Below are positions 1 through 10,210 of a stretch of DNA of 64,000 nucleotides, piece after piece. Made by a program: the position numbers and the translations under genes. Source of the DNA: Haemonchus contortus. Taxonomy: Eukaryota; Nematoda; Chromadorea; Rhabditida; Trichostrongylidae. The stretch's first letter is position 1. Every line of letters begins with the position of its first letter. Location: positions 23,710,426 to 23,774,425 of the forward strand of contig LS997567.1 in NCBI GenBank assembly GCA_000469685.2. Reading direction: 5' to 3'. The notes beneath the pieces were generated by a model, which did no database searches, was not told the origin of the DNA, and saw only the letters and a list, made by a program, of their open reading frames with translations.

Positions 1-462
1 ACGACACGCACACGACACACGCGACACGCACACGACACACGCGACACGCACATGACACACATAGCACCCACGACAGACACAAGATACACACGATACACAC
101 ACGACATACACGATACACACACGACACACCATACACGTGACACACACACACGACACCCACATGGCACACACACGGCACATACGTCGCACACAACACACAC
201 ACACAACGCACACGGCACACACACGACACGCACACGACACACGCGAAACCCACATGACACACACAGCACACACACGACAGACACACGATACACACGACGC
301 CCACACGACACACACGACACGTGCAGCACACACAACACACGCACGACACACACCCACATGACACACGCACGACTGACACGACACACACATGACACATACA
401 GCAAGCACAACAAACAATACTACACACATGCAACGCACAACACACACAGTAAGAAGATGTTC
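1..462. repeat. Degenerate CA/ACACG-rich satellite tract
   Basis: The first ~460 bases are built almost entirely from variants of ACAC, GACACAC and CATGACAC. Every frame therefore gives a Thr/His/Arg-rich translation. The array is already under way at base 1, so its left end lies outside the window. It ends at about 455-465, where ordinary sequence begins. The apparent ORFs across it are low-complexity artefacts and not genes. Confidence 0.93.
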
Positions 463-1281
463 TCATAGAATTTCATATTTTTCACCACAGAGATAGGCGA
501 CGGTCTGATGACCCACAATGCAGCCTAAACCATCATGCGATAGTAAAATTGACTACGAGAACCGACATGATCCTTCTCACTTGCTACAGCAGCGTAGTAA
601 AGGACATATGTGAACTCTAAGATCTGTACATTTCTCCCCTGCCAAACACCTTTTCCTCAGAGAAAAAGGATCGGAGCATGTGTCGCCGTGTGCGAATGGG
701 GCAGAAACTGGTCCTGTTTTTCGTCATAGAGCTTGTGAGGCTACTACACCAATCTAGATACTGCTGTTTCTGCTCAAGAAATGTCTTCCTTATCCACTTA
801 GCAGATGAATTGATTCGGCAGCCATTTTCCTCAGGCTTGTGCAGGTTCGTGTCGTAAACGTTGTCTAACATTTGTCTGCTAGAGGTAAGACAACTGCTTC
901 GATGCTTTTTCTTGACCTATCCCCACGTCGTTATTTACTAGACTGTCGTGCGAGAAATGTCGAAAGGGCGAGCGATTTCACGAGGGGAGGATCCCGTGGC
1001 AGGATTTTTGCATCTGCGAGGCTCGTCCTTCAAGAGGCGCCTTCGATGGCTTTTTTAAAGCTAGAAGTGATCGGTTCCCTCCCCACTGTTGAAACCATCC
1101 AGAGGTCAAAACTTCTTAGGTCTTCTCGGACACTACAATCACTGTAGGATTACTTCTAGCACTTCATAAGCAGATGTGATGGTCTAGAACAAAATTTTAG
1201 AAACAAATAAGTTCTCACAATGAGATCAACAAATAATAAAGAAATGGTGTAAAGCAGATTTGTGCAAGCTCCTTCAAATTA
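463..1281. other. Unassigned DNA
   Basis: No RNA gene, transposon end or recognisable protein was found. Open stretches of 70-90 codons on both strands (617-871 minus, 872-1147 plus) have no domain I recognise and no convincing splice context. Confidence 0.4.
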
Positions 1282-1621
1282 TTAGGATGAGTGCATGAGA
1301 TCAGCTACATGCCACGAGGTGGAGAGAAGTCTCATAAGTTTGAGAGAAAAGAATCGGAAGTAGGCAAGTGATGGAGATGGGGATGGGTCGCGAATGTACA
1401 TGTAAATGTTAAGATCATGAGCTATTGCATATGAGCTGATACGTTCGTACATTTTAAACAGGACAAGTAGACGTCTAATGGCTTTTTTAGCCTCGTGGTA
1501 CCACACGAGATGTGCATCAGCTTTAGTTGGTTTTGTGAGATAGTATAACATGATAGCATCACGATCCTTGGATGATGTCAAGAGTCCACCACCAGCGGCA
1601 TTGATATTGGGAAGTAGCCAT
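1282..1621 (-). pseudogene. Unrecognised minus-strand ORF, possible exon or relic
   Basis: An open frame of ~113 codons runs from about 1621 down to 1282. It has ordinary amino-acid composition and includes LVWYHEAKKAIRRLLVLFK, a probable amphipathic helix. A second frame immediately upstream (1559-1807) looks protein-like up to about 1620, where the two frames would join through one frameshift. That suggests a decayed coding sequence or an exon with an error. I do not recognise the family. There is no transposon signature and no neighbouring exon I can place with confidence. Confidence 0.25.
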
Positions 1622-2976
1622 TACCAACAATCGCACCCACTTTAACATGAGCTGATTGTTAATCATGCGGTTCTCTTGCGCGGAGCTCGAAATTCCGAGC
1701 CCGTGAGAATTCCCTTTTCCTAAATTCGCCCGTAGATTCCTATAAAAATTAAGTCGGAAAAGTAGATGATGCAGAACATGTCTACAATAGACCAGGATCA
1801 CCACCAACAGTTTTTGGTCAATAACAGTTTTTGGTCAATGTGGCCGTCGGCCAGAAGGCAAGGTACAGCTGTGAGAGTGGGTGGCAGTAGAGACTAACCG
1901 CATGATTCTTTTTATTTCTTCGAGCATCGACGCCTAAAATCGCAGCGTACATTTACTTCAGAGATCGCACCGTGAAAGTGGCATGCGTGAGCAAGTCAGA
2001 AGATTGTGCGATATCGTTTGGTTTGGAGCATCTCAACCAAAGAAAGGTCGCTGAAGACGGTGGGGTCGACATACAAAGGCTTCTCGCCCTCAAGGAAAAA
2101 GTCCTGCAAAATGCGAAAGCCGCGTCGCTTACAAAACCCGTTCCACTGTCTTACGCATATGAAGTGTCACGCTCACCACTGCTTTAAGCCACCGTCATCA
2201 CGTCAGAGTTTTGTGTTCGCTTTGTCGAGCGCTCACCTGGAATCCCATTCACAAATCTGTTCAGATCTCTTTTGGCAAAGTTTGTACGCAAATTTGAATT
2301 TAGGGCACCAAAATACTGGCATTATAAACCATTCGTTTCAATTGGCCACTTGGGGTCCTCAACTTGTCAGATAAGAATTCAACGGAGGGGCAGCTGGATG
2401 GAGGCGTGAGTTCGCCTTTTTGAAGTACCGATTTTTCAAATTGGGAGCATAAAGTCAAAAATGTAAGCAAAGTTTATCATAAACATAATAAGAAGTGCAG
2501 ATTTGGGAAACAGATTTGGGGAACGAGCTTCCCTTTTCCGGCTCCAAAGTACGGATGCTCGGCTGATCCGCTATACTGGAGTCCATTATGAACTGAGCAT
2601 TACAGCTAGTAGCTAGTGCTCAATTCAATAGTGTGGTGTCGCCAACGCCTATGATTATGAAGCCTCGACTTGTCGCTCTTTTTCCTAACATCAATCATCC
2701 GTTAATTAATGTTTTCATTCATTGGACCTTGTGGCAAACCGACTTTTCTACAAATGAGCTGCTATGACCCCTCTCTAGCTCATGTCGTTTTTTTCAGTCC
2801 GCTATCTGTGATCCAATCATATCCCATATCACTCATTAACTCTCAGTTCTATCTCATGTTTTGACATCCCTACAACTCATTGCATTCTAGTGCTCTACCG
2901 TGCGCAACTACGCATTGTTGTTGCCATCCACTTTAAATCATTAAACGCGGTGGATTTTTTCTTTTAAGAACAAGAC
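1622..2976. other. Unassigned DNA upstream of a candidate gene
   Basis: No recognised element. Two overlapping plus-strand ORFs at 1972-2374 have no family resemblance. The end of the interval, 2951-2968, is a T-rich tract ending in AAG just before a well-placed ATG and could be a trans-splice acceptor for the next feature. Confidence 0.35.
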
Positions 2977-3860
2977 ATGGCGACTCGTGCGTCACAAACA
3001 CCATCTGTCATATCACTTACTGACGTGCCAGCAATATTGCTGCCCACGATGATTGGTGAAGTGGGGTATGATACGAACAAGGTTGAGGAAGTAGCGAGCA
3101 GGTATAGTCTGTTGCCTCAGCGTAGCCTTTGATCTAAATCGTGAGTTTTGAAAGTGATAGCCAGGAATACCAGCAACAAAAACGATTCGTTGATGTCTAA
3201 ATCTGGTGACCCTTGGAGATCATCAGTGAAGGATATTCCGCTGGAACGACGAAGACGTGCCAATAAGTCGTGCCAACGGCGAGACAAGCCTCATAAAAGC
3301 TGTAAGTATGACTCATGCACTTCGAAACTTAAGTGTTTTCGGCTGATTTGAAACGATTATGTTGTTTTTTTTCACGCTAATATAGCTCGCAAACTTGAAC
3401 AAGATGTTGTTGCTGGTAGTTCATGCAAAAAAATGGTGGTACCGCTTAGCATTGTACTGATCACCTTACACTTGCACCGCTGCTAGCCCCCAAGCACGGC
3501 TGCTTTTTCATTGAGCTGGATGGCCTTCACGGTAGTCACTGTTAATGCGGTGACTAGTGCACTCGTATTATCTCCTCGTGCTCTTGCAAAGAGTCCGCTA
3601 TAAGTTTTCTTAGATTCTCAATGATAAGTACTGCCATTTGTGTAAGCCTTGCTTTACGTCTAAGCGGAAATAGAGCGTGATTATCTGGCCGTCTCAACTC
3701 CGAGCACGTGCATAACAAGTAAATTGTTAAGAATGTAACTGATATGATTATTTTTCAATTAGACGGAAAAGCGACTCTTCCGCCAGTCACATTCACGTAT
3801 AGAGCTTTTGGGTACTATCAAATCACGAATTCGAAACTAGGGCAGTTTGTAGCGAATTGA
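2977..3860 (+). CDS. Candidate small host gene, four exons, function unknown
   Basis: Proposed exons are 2977-3101, 3165-3301, 3386-3415 and 3763-3860. All three introns (63, 84 and 347 bp) start GT and end AG, and the reading frame stays open across every junction to a TGA at 3858-3860, giving ~129 residues. The ATG sits in a favourable context (AAGACATGG), nine bases after a T-rich tract ending AAG that could accept a spliced leader. The second donor is GTAAGT. The protein is basic in the middle (PLERRRRANKSCQRRDK) with a tail containing FTYRAFGYYQITNSK. No domain is recognised. If exon 3 is instead read through, a stop falls at 3484-3486 after a hydrophobic stretch. The model rests only on splice-site logic, so confidence is modest. 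Confidence 0.35.
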
Positions 3861-4740
3861 ATTATTGCATTGCTTGACAGACTACGAGAACACTTCTAAT
3901 GGAATCAATCTTAATCAAGCTGCATCGTGATTCAAGAGGCATCATTTGTAACAGCAATCATCGCGTGAAGATGTCTTTCATCTTCTCAGCACACTGTCAC
4001 TCTTCCCCAGTCGTTTACCACTAAGCCTGCAGCGGCAAGAGAACACTGTAGAACAGTTACACTACGATACTTTGTTACACTACTCCGAACGCACAGTATA
4101 TTATGTATTAGGTTGGCGACTACGTTATCACGTACATATCTCACAATCAGAAAAGTGTTACATTTTTGACAGTCGAAACATTTATTCGATTATATCTGAG
4201 GTATTTGGTTCATTAACATTGATCACTTCGAAAAACACGTAGTTACACTTTAAGATGCAGCTACCACCCTAATATCTCGTCAGTAAATGGTTGATTTTCA
4301 AGCTCAAATTTTGTGCGTGGAGACGCTTCATCGAACGGTCAGCACAAGTGCGTGTGTTTCGACTACAAGCAAAGGATGATGATATCGGATTCCGTCGTGC
4401 TTTGTGCAGAGCATTAATCAACGATGTTTCATCTCATAGTTATGTCAGCGGTGATTTCGGGGCTGCCGAGATGGAGATGAGGGTATTGAGATTGAAGAAC
4501 CTGAACATCGAGTTGAGCTTGTTAACAGCAAGCGACTTAATTGGACCTACACCAAATTACATGAAAACTTATTGTGCGTGATTTAGACTTTCATTTTGTG
4601 CCCAAAATCGATTGTGTTAGCTGAGCGATGCGAAGAGAACAGCGCTCGTTTTCAGTGCTGTACTCCTGCCTTTGGATTCCAGAAAAGCAGGTTTTTCAAT
4701 TATATTATAGCACTGGAAGAAGGGTGAGTAATCTCCGGTA
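3861..4740. other. Intergenic or intronic DNA with one unrecognised ORF
   Basis: A 96-codon open frame on the plus strand (4291-4581) has balanced composition and could be part of the same or another host gene. It has no recognisable domain and no clear initiating context. Nothing else is supported here. Confidence 0.3.
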
Positions 4741-4804
4741 TTACATTTGAAATACAGTAGTAGTTGGCAGCTGGTCGAATACGAGACCGTTCTCGAAGCT
4801 GAAC

Positions 4805-5032
4805 ATGTATCGGAAGAAAATGGCCGTAGGACTGCGTTGCATTACGGAGCTGCTACACTTCGATTGTCGAGTGCTGCTGCTGAGCTTGGTGCTTTTCTGC
4901 TTGCATCAAGCGTCGCATTGCGAGCGAGTCAGTTCGACCAATTCAGTGCCTGGTATGGCAGAGCAAAGCTCCATCTCTCGCGGAAATACTGCAACAGAAA
5001 GTCGAGAAATAGAGCTGGGAAGTTCTGTCTGA
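4805..5032 (+). CDS. Possible secreted peptide (signal-peptide-like ORF)
   Basis: The frame encodes 75 residues. A basic N-terminus (MYRKKM) is followed by a strongly hydrophobic run (VLLLSLVLFCLHQASHC), with a small residue pattern suited to signal peptidase cleavage. A Ser/Thr-rich hydrophilic tail ends at a stop. An overlapping +1 frame (4747-5079) is longer, but its composition is less protein-like. An upstream TTTGAAATACAG at about 4747-4758 could be a splice acceptor. No family is recognised and chance is possible at this length. Confidence 0.22.
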   Translation: MYRKKMAVGLRCITELLHFDCRVLLLSLVLFCLHQASHCERVSSTNSVPGMAEQSSISRGNTATESREIELGSSV

Positions 5033-6799
5033 CCCGTTTTCCGCGTAGATCCAACACGATTAAATTTCCATTTGTGTAGGTCAGTGCAGTGCTTCCTAAC
5101 CGAAAGTTATTCATCATCATAAGTGGCATCAAAATTTTAATGTACGGCTGTCAACTTCGAGTCATAACCAAATTTTTCAAGGTAGGGCATCAACTCACTG
5201 CGCAACATAGGAACGGAATCCACTATGCAGTGTGGGAAGTGCCTTATGGATTAATGCTTTGTTGTTGTTTTCGTAATGTATTTTATTGACGATCAAAAAC
5301 GTCATTTAAATCAACCAGTTTTATACTCCTGCTGTGTTGGTGACAGAGCACACCTAAAGGGATGAAGGAAAGGCGGCCGTTCGGCTCGGCCCTTCGCAGC
5401 TACTTTGCCATTGTGGCGCACGAGCTTCATTTGCCACCCAGGCGCCGCCCACACAGCGAAGTTTTTGTGCTGAAAAGTCGTCCAAACCATCGAGCCCCTC
5501 GATTTACGTTGAGTTGATGACCTGCTAGGGTTGCTCTGCTTCTCCGTGCGAAACAACCTTGGTCAAGTATGAAGGTCCAAAGGTCATTAGATTCTCCACA
5601 CATTCTCATTAATAGGCTAGAAATAATAGAAATTGGAAAGATTACTATATAACAAAATAGGTTTTTGAATGCTGTTCACGAATATGGAAGCTAAAACTGC
5701 AGAATGGCCTCCCTAAAAAAAGTTATGGATGCTCGAAATCCATTCAACAGTAGTGTAAATTGGAAATGTGAATTCGTCGCTGCGATATCAAGGGTCGACG
5801 TGGCCGAGGTGTACTGGTCTCGCTTCATATGCAGAAGATGCGGGTTTGTTCCCCGACATCACCGGTTTCTTGTCGTGTTCTTTTATTGTATTAGAAGCTC
5901 TCAAAATTTTTTCTTACATTTGTTCAAATGAACGCCTTATTCCTGCTATCGTTCGCGCTTGTCGAACCCATCCAAGGGCGAATGGTTCCGTACGTTGATT
6001 ATAGGGTCTGTTCTATTTCGAACATCAGAAAACTATACAATGATGCCGGTGCTAGAGACGTATAGTATATCTGTAAGGAATTTTACAGTGATTGAAAGCC
6101 TGAAAAATACATGAAGCACACATGTTGTTTGTAAACCTTAACCTTATGCAACCTTATGCATGCTGCTTCTCTACAACAGGACATAACAGTTATCATCTCA
6201 GGACTGATTAAACACTCGCCAGGAGTGACACAAGAGCTTGGGTTTTCATCAACATACCCAGTCTTGCACAAGAGCATTTCAAAAAATTCGAAAAACGAGG
6301 TGCAAGAACATTTTAAACACTTGTGATGCCATTTTAAGTATATTATCTATGTGTTGAATTCCGCGCTTTTCATCATAGCTCTTGATCTTATCCTCTTCAT
6401 AACGTTCGTCACAGGCCCGAAGAAGAGTCTAATGGTTAATAACCCATTGACGTAGGAACGGGAGGAAACTGTGGACTTCAACTTTGCATCCTGTAATGAA
6501 GTGCTCGTCTAGAAGTGAACCGCACCGATTCACATATATCACGGTAAATCGAGTATTGTGACCCCATTTTCCAATTTTACGGAAGCATTTTCGCACAAGG
6601 CTGGGTACATTGATCAAAATTGAGGCTCCTGTTTAGAAAAATGGCATTATAAAGTATGTAGTTCGGAGCGAAGAGTTTGCACTTCCAATTGACATACTGT
6701 CGAGCTAATTTTGAGTTCTCTACCTTTTTTGAGAAAGCCATTTAGCAGCATTGATTACGACTTATTCACTATTGGTTTCGGAATTTCGCTTCAAGCCTA
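5033..6799. other. Unassigned DNA containing one tRNA-like segment
   Basis: Apart from the tRNA-like stretch at 5793-5862, I see no conserved ORF, terminal inverted repeat or array. A GC-rich patch at 5340-5530 stands out from the AT-rich surroundings but has no recognised identity. Confidence 0.35.
5793..5862 (+). other. tRNA-like sequence (A and B box), pseudogene or SINE head
   Basis: TGGCCGAGGTG at 5801-5811 fits a pol III A box of the tRNA Leu/Ser type. GGGTTTGTTCCCC at 5842-5854 is a one-step variant of a B box. The spacing fits a short tRNA. The acceptor arms pair poorly, so this is more likely a tRNA pseudogene or SINE head than a functional tRNA. Confidence 0.45.
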
Positions 6800-7330
6800 A
6801 ATTAACACTTTTTTGTCCATGCTCGCCTCCTGTGAGCGGAGGTAAGTCCTGCCGCCCGACATAGGTGCTCCCATCCTGCCGCCTGTGTTTCTATCGAACA
6901 TTAGGTTCAAGTTTGAATTTTTCGCACAAACCCCGCTCCATGTGGGTGGGCCCCGGTCTTGCGACCCACCGTAAGTGTTTCTATCCGGCCGCCTGCACAC
7001 CCATCACATTTTAGCGCTCTAGGCCACGGAAACAGGAGCCATGACTTTTCATTCAGACCCCGCCGCTGGGCCACGTGCGCGGAGTCCGGTCCTGCCGCCC
7101 AGCATAAGTGTTCCCATCGTGCCGCCCGCACCCCTACCAGTTTTGAACGCTCAGGTCCACGGGAGAGAAGTTATCACTTTCCGCTCAAACATTCATTTCG
7201 CACAAACCCCACCCCTTGTGGGCGGAGTCCGGTCCTGCCACACACCATAAGTGCTCCTATCCTGCCGTTTGTACTCCCACCAAATTTGAACTCTCTAGGT
7301 CCAGGGGAACCGGAGTTATCAATTTCCGGT
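6800..7330 (+). repeat. GC-rich ~135-bp tandem repeats, about four diverged units
   Basis: A landmark resembling GGTCCTGCCGCCC recurs at about 6847, 6955, 7089 and 7229. It is followed each time by CATAAGTG, then TCCTGCCG, then TTTGAACNCTC and AGGTCCACGGG. Units are ~108-140 bp and diverged. Apparent Pro/Arg-rich ORFs here follow from the repeat. A related block lies inverted at 32405-32640, so this is a dispersed family. Confidence 0.75.
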
Positions 7331-7339
7331 CAAACGCAG

Positions 7340-7400
7340 ACACACTCATACATACATACACACATACACACATACACACACAGACAAACCAGCAGACACA
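7340..7400. repeat. CATA/CACA microsatellite
   Basis: A run of CATACATACACACATACACA-type units directly follows the GC-rich repeat block. Confidence 0.9.
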
Positions 7401-8619
7401 CTTAGTGCGTTATATGTAGTAGGATATTTATTTATACACTTACAGAATGCACCACAAAAGTATAATCAGAGATTAAGACCAAAGCTAGTCCAAAACAAAC
7501 TGCATTGAGGCCAAGTCAAACAATATCAGACTGCTGGATTACACGACGTATGAGAAATGAAGAGATGGAAGAGACGAAATGGATGTGGCCCTGTTCTAGC
7601 ACTGTGCTGGCAACTAACACCACAGAATCAATAAGTCACTATTCACACCAGTTGGCCGTGGTGCCTCATTCGAATAGGAGTCATAGGAGAGAGTCGGCAC
7701 TTCGACACACTGGAATGCCCAGTCCCGACTCGTCGGAGACTGGCATACAAATAGAGGCTAGAAGTTGGGTACAGCACGGAACAAGACAAGAACGAAGATA
7801 GTCATGTCTGCATGGAAGAAATAAAAGCAGCGGGCTATTATACTCCAGAATAAGAACTAGCAACTAAATGAAAGAAGGAAAAAAAGTAACAAAAATGTTG
7901 AGAAACAATAACAGAACAAAACAAGACACAGCACCCTCTGCAACACATAAATATTTAGAAGGCGAGCAAAACATAGTAAAACAACCAAACATCTTGAACA
8001 CAACCAAACCGAGGAAACAACTCATCAACTACACGCTCAAAAACGAACCGAAAAAATCCATTGCAATATCCTTTCATTAGATCCGGATCAAGGAGCAATT
8101 GTAGGAGGACGATGTGCTGCCGTCCGTCAAATTAAAATCAGGGCACACCACGGAATACTGGCGAGGTAGGCAAACGAAGAAAAAAATAGATAGCCTGCAA
8201 ATGAAACAATGAAATGAGCTCAACTATCCAGGTCGAGTAACCTAACTAGTTTGATGTTTCTCAATTTTCTCCTGGATGACTCACCATTGGGCGATTGCAG
8301 TGCTTTACGAGGAGGCGTTTCAAACCATCTTGCACGGAAGAAAAACGAATTGAATGTATGCGTGTAATGAAACCTCTGTATTCCCCTACTTTCTAAAATA
8401 AGCCCATTAGATCTGTACTACTCGATCGAAAGATCCAAGATTTGCTAGATCTATGCTTAACCTCCTTGCGGATAATACGGAGACAAAAGGTGAGATCACT
8501 GGCTATGTGCCTTCGTCTAAGAGTCATCGGGCCAAAAATTTTCATTTGAGCACGGAGTTGACCTATATTCAGTTTTAGAAAAAGATCTGAGAAGCAATAT
8601 CCTAATGTAAGTTTGTTGA
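7401..8619. other. Unassigned A-rich DNA
   Basis: No recognisable gene or element. The segment 7860-8060 is A-rich (ACAAAA and AACC patterns) and generates Lys/Asn/Thr-rich frames without coding character. Confidence 0.35.
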
Positions 8620-9300
8620 ACTTTTTCCAATTCGCTAATATCCTCCTTTAGCGATGGGGTTCCACTTTTGAGAGCAGTACACCATTAGACAGTACATTTT
8701 GTAGAAGCAAAGATAGAGCAGCAAATACCTCATTATCAACCATCTGTATGCAGAAAACTCAAGCTTTGAGCTAGGAACTATACCCAAGTCCTTCCCAGAG
8801 GAAACCCATGCGAATTCAGTTCCGTTGATGGAGCACTTCCAAGGAAGACCGTTCCCAATATGCAAGACGGAAGACCTACTTAGATAGACTGGGAGGTTCC
8901 ACGCCCATTCTGTCAGATTTTCAACAGAGTGCTTGATAGCGAATTGGACTTTGTTATGACGGAGGCATCGTTGACGACTGGTGCGGAGCACGAAAAGAGG
9001 TATAAGATGTCGGCTCCGAGAGTAGGATGGGTTACATATCGAGTGTATCGAATGAACCTGTAGTTGTCAAAAAAGTGGAGGTACAGGGCCGAGGAATGAT
9101 CTCGTGGCACCTTAGTAAGCCAATCAATACTAAGATTAAAATCAGCAATCAACAAAGTATGGCAAGAAGACGAACATAAATCTGAAAAACTCAGTGAAAG
9201 AGACATCATCGGCAGGGGAAATATTTGGCGAGCGGCAGACAGCAACTAGTCCTAAAGAAGACGGAAACAAACCGTTGAAAACTCAACACAAATCACTTCA
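8620..9300 (-). pseudogene. Decayed CR1/L2-type LINE (endonuclease and RT C-terminal pieces)
   Basis: The minus frame 9245-8913 carries LLIADFNLSIDW, the GDFN-like block of AP-type endonucleases in jockey/CR1 LINEs, then a region resembling the ILD block. The overlapping frame 8991-8635 carries SVENLTEWAWNLPVYLS, SSVLHIGN and KDLGIV. These match the segment downstream of the RT catalytic box in CR1-like elements. The catalytic RT core between them is missing, so the copy is internally deleted as well as frameshifted. Confidence 0.65.
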
Positions 9301-9829
9301 GGCACAAGTACAAATGCAACTTTTGCTCCTTTGCAAATCATGAAGTAGTTAACTAGAGAGCATATCCCACGCCTACCTCTACTTTTGCGATCATGCCTTC
9401 AAACATTGCAAGGAATGGTCGTCGTCAATTCGGAATCGGATACGTTTGATTTAAGCCGTGTTTCTGTAATTACTGCAACATCTGGCTTAAAAGTACTCAA
9501 AAACAAATGTAAATTTTAAATTTTCTTTACTAAACTACGAGCATTGAAGAGGAAACAAAGGCAGTATTGTTCACAGGACCATGCTTAATTGTGCGTTTCC
9601 TGAATTTTTAGTCTGAAGATCAGAGGTACATCTAAGCTCGCCTCTGTAAACCACCCATTCTCGAGTGGGTTTACGTCTATTACACTCTTCGGCCTGCTAT
9701 GTCAGCTTGTAATCGCGCTTCCGCTCCTCTGGAGTCATAGTTCTTCTATAATAACAAAAGTGTTTGCGAATACAGTTGAGCTCAGCAGTTTTGCGTAAGA
9801 TAGCGCAGTCCTCCAGAAGGAACGGGAAG
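9301..9829. other. Unassigned spacer between LINE relics
   Basis: I see no clear element here. The left end of the diverged RTE fragment that begins near 9830 cannot be fixed and could extend into this interval. Confidence 0.3.
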
Positions 9830-10210
9830 AATGAGAACCTCAACTAATCTGGAGCGTGAGGGTTCTCCCTTACCTAGAGGGCACAGTTCAACGGGATGGC
9901 ACCACGTTGAACGCATTGCGTATGTTGGTGACTTTTACCTCGAAGTCTTTCTGCCTTTCATTCCAGGTGGGGCTTCCTCAACACCACAAATGACAATAGT
10001 CAGCCCCATTCAGGTCGCTATGAAAAGGAGTAATTTCCTCAATTATGCAGGAGATTCATAGTTTTGAGTTCTTCAACGAATGAAGATCAGTATTGCCGTA
10101 GCTTCCCCAACAAATCGAACATTGGTGGATCTAACTTGTCATACTATGTATACTCTGAAGGCCGTTGGACCAGGGCGCTTACGAACTTCTTCTTCTTCTT
10201 CTCCCTAGCG

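Noticed and set aside
52..468. His/Thr-rich ORFs at the left edge
   Set aside because: They arise from the CA-rich satellite, which is open in several frames; composition is purely repeat-driven.
6959..7405. 148-codon Pro/Arg/Ser-rich ORF
   Set aside because: Lies on the GC-rich tandem repeat and adjoining microsatellite.
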